Of a stretch of DNA of 7,878 nucleotides, positions 5,747-7,878 are shown piece by piece. Source of the DNA: JAMCXS01 sp964459065 (GTDB lineage Bacteria > Acidobacteriota > Terriglobia > UBA7540); contig CAYWMN010000179.1 of NCBI GenBank assembly GCA_964459065.1, positions 1 through 7,878 on the forward strand. The letters are read 5' to 3'. The position numbers and the translations under genes are program-made. The notes beneath the pieces were generated by a model. It was given only the letters and a program-made list of their open reading frames with translations, had not been told where the DNA came from and made no database searches. Positions within the stretch are counted from its first letter, which is position 1. Each line of letters opens with the position of its first letter.

Positions 5747-6772
5747 ATGGAAAAGCTTGGCGTCGGCATTATCGGAACAGGTTGGGTTTCGGGCGAGTAT
5801 ATCCGCGCCTTCCAAGCCGACCCTCGCACCGAGGTGCGGGCCCTGGCCAGCCGTGAAAAAGATCGCGCCCACGCCAAAGCGGAAGAACACGGCCTTTCGA
5901 GCGCGCGGGCCTACGAGCATTTCGAGAAAATGCTGGCCGACCCGGGCATCCAGATTGTGGTGCTGGCCACGCCCCATCCGCTGCACGTGCCCGAGGGCAT
6001 TGCCGCCGCGCAGGCGGGAAAGCACCTCGTGATCGAAAAGCCGGTGGCGCTGGATCTTGCCGGGCTGCGCGAACTTCAGTCCGCCGTGGCGGCGGCCAAG
6101 GTCAAGACGGTGGTCAGCTTTGTGCTGCGCTGGAATCCGTTGTTCAAGAACATCCGCGCCATGCTCGACGACGGCATGATCGGAAAGACCTTTTACGCGG
6201 AAGTCGATTATCTGCACGGCCTCGGCCCGTGGTACGCGCAATACGAGTGGAACATCAAAAAGGAAATGGGAGGTTCGAGCCTGCTGACCGCCGGCTGCCA
6301 CGCCGTCGATGCGCTGCGCTGGTTTGTGGGCAAAAAAGCGGTGGAGGTTTTCGCCTACGCCAACACCAGCCCCGCCAACCCGCTGCGCTACGAGTATGAA
6401 CCGAACAGCGTGACGCTGGTGCGGTTTGAAGACGGCGCGATCGGCAAGGTGGCCTCGTCGATTGAGTGCGTGATGCCCTACGTCTTCAACATCCAGTTGC
6501 TCGGCGACCAGGGAACGATCCGCAACGACCAGCTTTTCACCAAGCGCTGGCCCGAGCAACGCGGCTGGGCGCGGGTTCCCAGCGTGCTTCCCGATAGCGG
6601 CGACGTCACTCAGCATCCCTTCCGGGATGAAGTCGGCCACTTTGTCGATTGCATCGTGAACAACACCGAATCCCATGCCGCCCTTGAAGACGCCGCGCTC
6701 ACCCATGAAATCTGTTTTGCCTCGGAAATTTCGGCGCGCGAGCACCGCCCCGTCTCGCTGCCGCTCGCCTGA
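5747..6772 (+). CDS. Gfo/Idh/MocA-family NAD(P)-dependent oxidoreductase
   Basis: A 341-residue cytoplasmic dehydrogenase of the family that includes glucose-fructose oxidoreductase and inositol dehydrogenase; the length is typical. The N-terminal Rossmann domain (about 1-120) begins with VGIIGTGWVSG (6-16), the dinucleotide-binding glycine motif. EKP at 97-99 is the family's conserved motif, with Lys98 expected near the nicotinamide and substrate. The C-terminal domain has GCHAVDALRW (183-192), where His185 and Asp188 match the GxHxxDxxRW catalytic segment. The substrate, probably a sugar or cyclitol, cannot be named from sequence. The ATG is supported by GGAGGAGG (5733-5740) 6 bases upstream. 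The Ada-like gene follows 97 bases later with no terminator hairpin between them, so read-through is possible. Confidence 0.94.
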   Translation: MEKLGVGIIGTGWVSGEYIRAFQADPRTEVRALASREKDRAHAKAEEHGLSSARAYEHFEKMLADPGIQIVVLATPHPLHVPEGIAAAQAGKHLVIEKPVALDLAGLRELQSAVAAAKVKTVVSFVLRWNPLFKNIRAMLDDGMIGKTFYAEVDYLHGLGPWYAQYEWNIKKEMGGSSLLTAGCHAVDALRWFVGKKAVEVFAYANTSPANPLRYEYEPNSVTLVRFEDGAIGKVASSIECVMPYVFNIQLLGDQGTIRNDQLFTKRWPEQRGWARVPSVLPDSGDVTQHPFRDEVGHFVDCIVNNTESHAALEDAALTHEICFASEISAREHRPVSLPLA

Positions 6773-6816
6773 GCCGCCGACCCGCTTCAAACAGCGAGCC
6801 CGCCGCAAGAATCGGA

Positions 6817-6845
6817 TTGCCATCCAGGCTTGTCTCATCGATGAT
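6817..6845 (+). promoter_or_regulatory. tentative promoter of the Ada-like gene
   Basis: TTGCCA (6817-6822) and GATGAT (6840-6845) are 17 bases apart, matching the consensus at 5 of 6 and 4 of 6 positions. Transcription would begin near 6852, right at the ribosome site (GGAGGGAG, 6853-6860), giving a leader of only about 18 bases. The gene could equally be read from the upstream oxidoreductase promoter. Confidence 0.3.
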
Positions 6846-6869
6846 GATTCCCGGAGGGAGAATCACGCC

Positions 6870-7730
6870 ATGCACTCGCCGTCTGACGACTACCGCCGCA
6901 TCGAAGAGGCAATCCATTTTTTGGACCGGCATTTTCCCGCGCAGCCGAGCCTGGAGGCAGTTGCGCGCAACGCCGGCCTGAGCCCCTGGCATTTTCAGCG
7001 AATGTTCCGGCGCTGGGCGGGCATCAGCCCCAAGCGCTTCCTGCAATTCCTCACGCTTGATTATGCCAAGCGCGCGCTTGCCCAATCGCGCAGCGTGCTG
7101 GACGCCGCCTACGCCACGGGCCTTTCGAGTCCCAGCCGCCTGCACGACCTGTTTGTGGCGGCCGACGCCGTAACGCCCGGCGAGTTCAAGAGGCGCGGCG
7201 CGGGCCTCGAAATCCGCTACGGCTTCCATCCCAGCCCCTTCGGCGAATGCCTGCTGGCGCGCACCGGGCGCGGCATCTGCGCGCTCTTCTTTGTTCTCGA
7301 CGGCGACCGCCAGAAGACGCTTGAGGAGCTCCGCCGCCGCTGGCCCGACGCCAGCCTGGTGGAAGATCCCCGATCGACCGGGCTCCTGGCCCGGCAGGTG
7401 TTTGCCGCCAGCGGCCGCGGCAGGCAAGTTCGGCTCGATGTGCGCGGAACGAACTTCCAGCTCAAGGTCTGGCAGGCGCTGCTGGAGATTCCTCCGGGCG
7501 CTGTAGCGCCCTATGAGCGCGTCGCGGAGCGCGTGGGCAAGCCCCGGGCCTCGCGCGCCGTGGGAACGGCCGTGGGGCAAAATCCTGTCGCCTTCCTCAT
7601 TCCGTGTCATCGCGTCATCCGCAAGGTCGGAGCGGTGGGTAAGTACCACGGCGGCGTCACCCGCAAGCGCGCCATGCTGGCCTGGGAAGCGGGGCGGGTG
7701 GAAAGGCAGGAATTTTCGGTTGGTTGTTAG
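6870..7730 (+). CDS. Ada-like AraC-type regulator / O6-methylguanine-DNA methyltransferase
   Basis: A 286-residue fusion. Residues about 8-108 are an AraC-family double helix-turn-helix (SLEAVARNAGLSPWHFQRMF, then VTPGEFKRR). Residues about 115-280 are a methylated-DNA-protein cysteine methyltransferase, which removes O6-alkyl groups from guanine by transfer to its own cysteine. The active site is PCHRV with Cys246. Other expected residues are Tyr215, Arg229, Asn238 and Glu273 (AWE). The N-terminal zinc and phosphotriester-repair domain of E. coli Ada is absent, so the cysteine switch that activates Ada is missing; shorter Ada-like proteins of this design are common. The ATG at 6870 is preceded by GGAGGGAG with 9 bases of spacing. 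The frame extends upstream into the oxidoreductase gene, but that part has no protein-like character. Likely role: direct repair of alkylated DNA and perhaps control of alkylation-response genes. The target genes are unknown. Confidence 0.92.
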   Translation: MHSPSDDYRRIEEAIHFLDRHFPAQPSLEAVARNAGLSPWHFQRMFRRWAGISPKRFLQFLTLDYAKRALAQSRSVLDAAYATGLSSPSRLHDLFVAADAVTPGEFKRRGAGLEIRYGFHPSPFGECLLARTGRGICALFFVLDGDRQKTLEELRRRWPDASLVEDPRSTGLLARQVFAASGRGRQVRLDVRGTNFQLKVWQALLEIPPGAVAPYERVAERVGKPRASRAVGTAVGQNPVAFLIPCHRVIRKVGAVGKYHGGVTRKRAMLAWEAGRVERQEFSVGC

Positions 7731-7857
7731 CTTCGTTTTCTGTGGTCTTACGTATTTTCAATAACTTGCCAGCTTCGTTTTAGCTTCGTTTTAGGTTCGT
7801 TTTTGCTGTTTTTTCGACAGCGATCTTTTGTTTTCAACAACTTCCTAGCTTCGTTTG
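7729..7857 (+). repeat. T-rich 11-bp direct repeats
   Basis: Copies of AGCTTCGTTTT start at 7729 and 7771, with tandem copies at 7782 and 7793 (the last reading AGGTTCGTTTT), and one more at 7847 ending in G. The first copy begins within the stop codon of the Ada-like gene. The copies at 7771 and 7847 lie in a longer imperfect repeat of 26 bases (7755-7780 and 7831-7856, 23 of 26 identical, 76 bases apart). The tandem unit of 11 bases is close to one helical turn. The 148 bases after the Ada-like gene are about 35% GC, far below the rest of the window. Confidence 0.75.
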
Positions 7858-7867
7858 TCGAAAAAAA
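7809..7867. repeat. inverted repeat TTTTTTCGAC / GTCGAAAAAA
   Basis: The 10-base arms at 7809-7818 and 7857-7866 are perfectly complementary and separated by 38 bases that hold one of the 11-bp repeats. It could fold as a long AU-rich stem in RNA and help end transcription after the Ada-like gene, or mark the edge of a small repeat unit. Confidence 0.5.
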
Positions 7868-7878
7868 GAATTCTTTTT
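7863..7878. repeat. perfect 16-bp palindrome at the window end
   Basis: AAAAAGAATTCTTTTT is fully self-complementary, centred between 7870 and 7871. It may continue past the window, since two more A residues precede it (7861-7862). It could be an operator, part of a bidirectional terminator, or a boundary element; the sequence alone does not say which. Confidence 0.55.

Noticed and set aside
5459..6838. Long minus-strand open frame of 459 codons opposite the Gfo/Idh/MocA gene
   Set aside because: It lies opposite a gene with intact family motifs, spans the + strand terminator and intergenic region, and has no recognisable domain or good ribosome site.
6675..6869. Upstream start for the Ada-like protein at 6675
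   Set aside because: It would overlap the oxidoreductase gene with a very basic, motif-free segment. The ATG at 6870 has a clear GGAGGGAG and begins directly at the AraC-type domain.
6699..7649. Minus-strand open frame of 316 codons opposite the Ada-like gene
   Set aside because: It is a shadow of the + strand gene, low in complexity, with no motif.
7806..7820. CTGT...ACAG resembling an E. coli LexA box
   Set aside because: The spacing is 7 bases where LexA boxes have 8, it lies downstream of a gene in a T-rich repeat patch, and no promoter is visible beside it.

Overview
This window is GC-rich, densely packed bacterial DNA with Shine-Dalgarno sites, sigma70-like promoters and an intrinsic terminator. 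Gene content suggests a chromosomal segment of a soil-type bacterium. Acidobacteriota is my best guess, but it rests on general impression and no marker gene here settles it. I see no rRNA, tRNA, CRISPR array or insertion sequence.

Layout. At the left edge is the 3' part of a TPR-repeat protein on the + strand (3-746). It converges on a four-gene minus-strand operon that reads from about 5350 down to 790. The operon starts at a near-consensus promoter (-35 TTGACT, 17-bp spacer, -10 TATGAT). It encodes a RadA/Rad51-fold protein whose Walker A and Walker B motifs are degenerate and whose N-terminus resembles a sliding-clamp-binding peptide (4531-5319); a small helical protein of unknown function (4221-4568); a family-B DNA polymerase of the divergent PolB2 type with eroded proofreading motifs (1964-4318, TTG start); and an acyl-CoA dehydrogenase close to the short/branched-chain type (790-1971). 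Successive genes overlap by 38, 98 and 8 bases, so translation is probably coupled.

The 427-base gap 5320-5746 separates this operon from + strand genes. It holds a relic of a PqqC/TenA-like gene, a strong orphan rho-independent terminator, and a candidate promoter for the next gene. That gene is a Gfo/Idh/MocA-family NAD(P)-dependent oxidoreductase (5747-6772). It is followed by an Ada-like fusion of an AraC-type DNA-binding domain and an O6-alkylguanine-DNA methyltransferase domain (6870-7730). The right end (7731-7878) is about 35% GC, T-rich, carries 11-bp tandem repeats and ends in a perfect 16-bp palindrome.

How it may work together. The most interesting unit is the three-gene polymerase cassette: a non-ATPase RadA-like protein with a possible clamp tether, a small partner, and a PolB2 polymerase that looks unable to proofread. 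In outline it resembles the ImuA-ImuB-DnaE2 mutasome but is built on a family-B polymerase. I infer a DNA-damage-tolerance (translesion) module. The Ada-like gene nearby makes this a small DNA-repair neighbourhood, although the metabolic genes in between show it is not a dedicated island.
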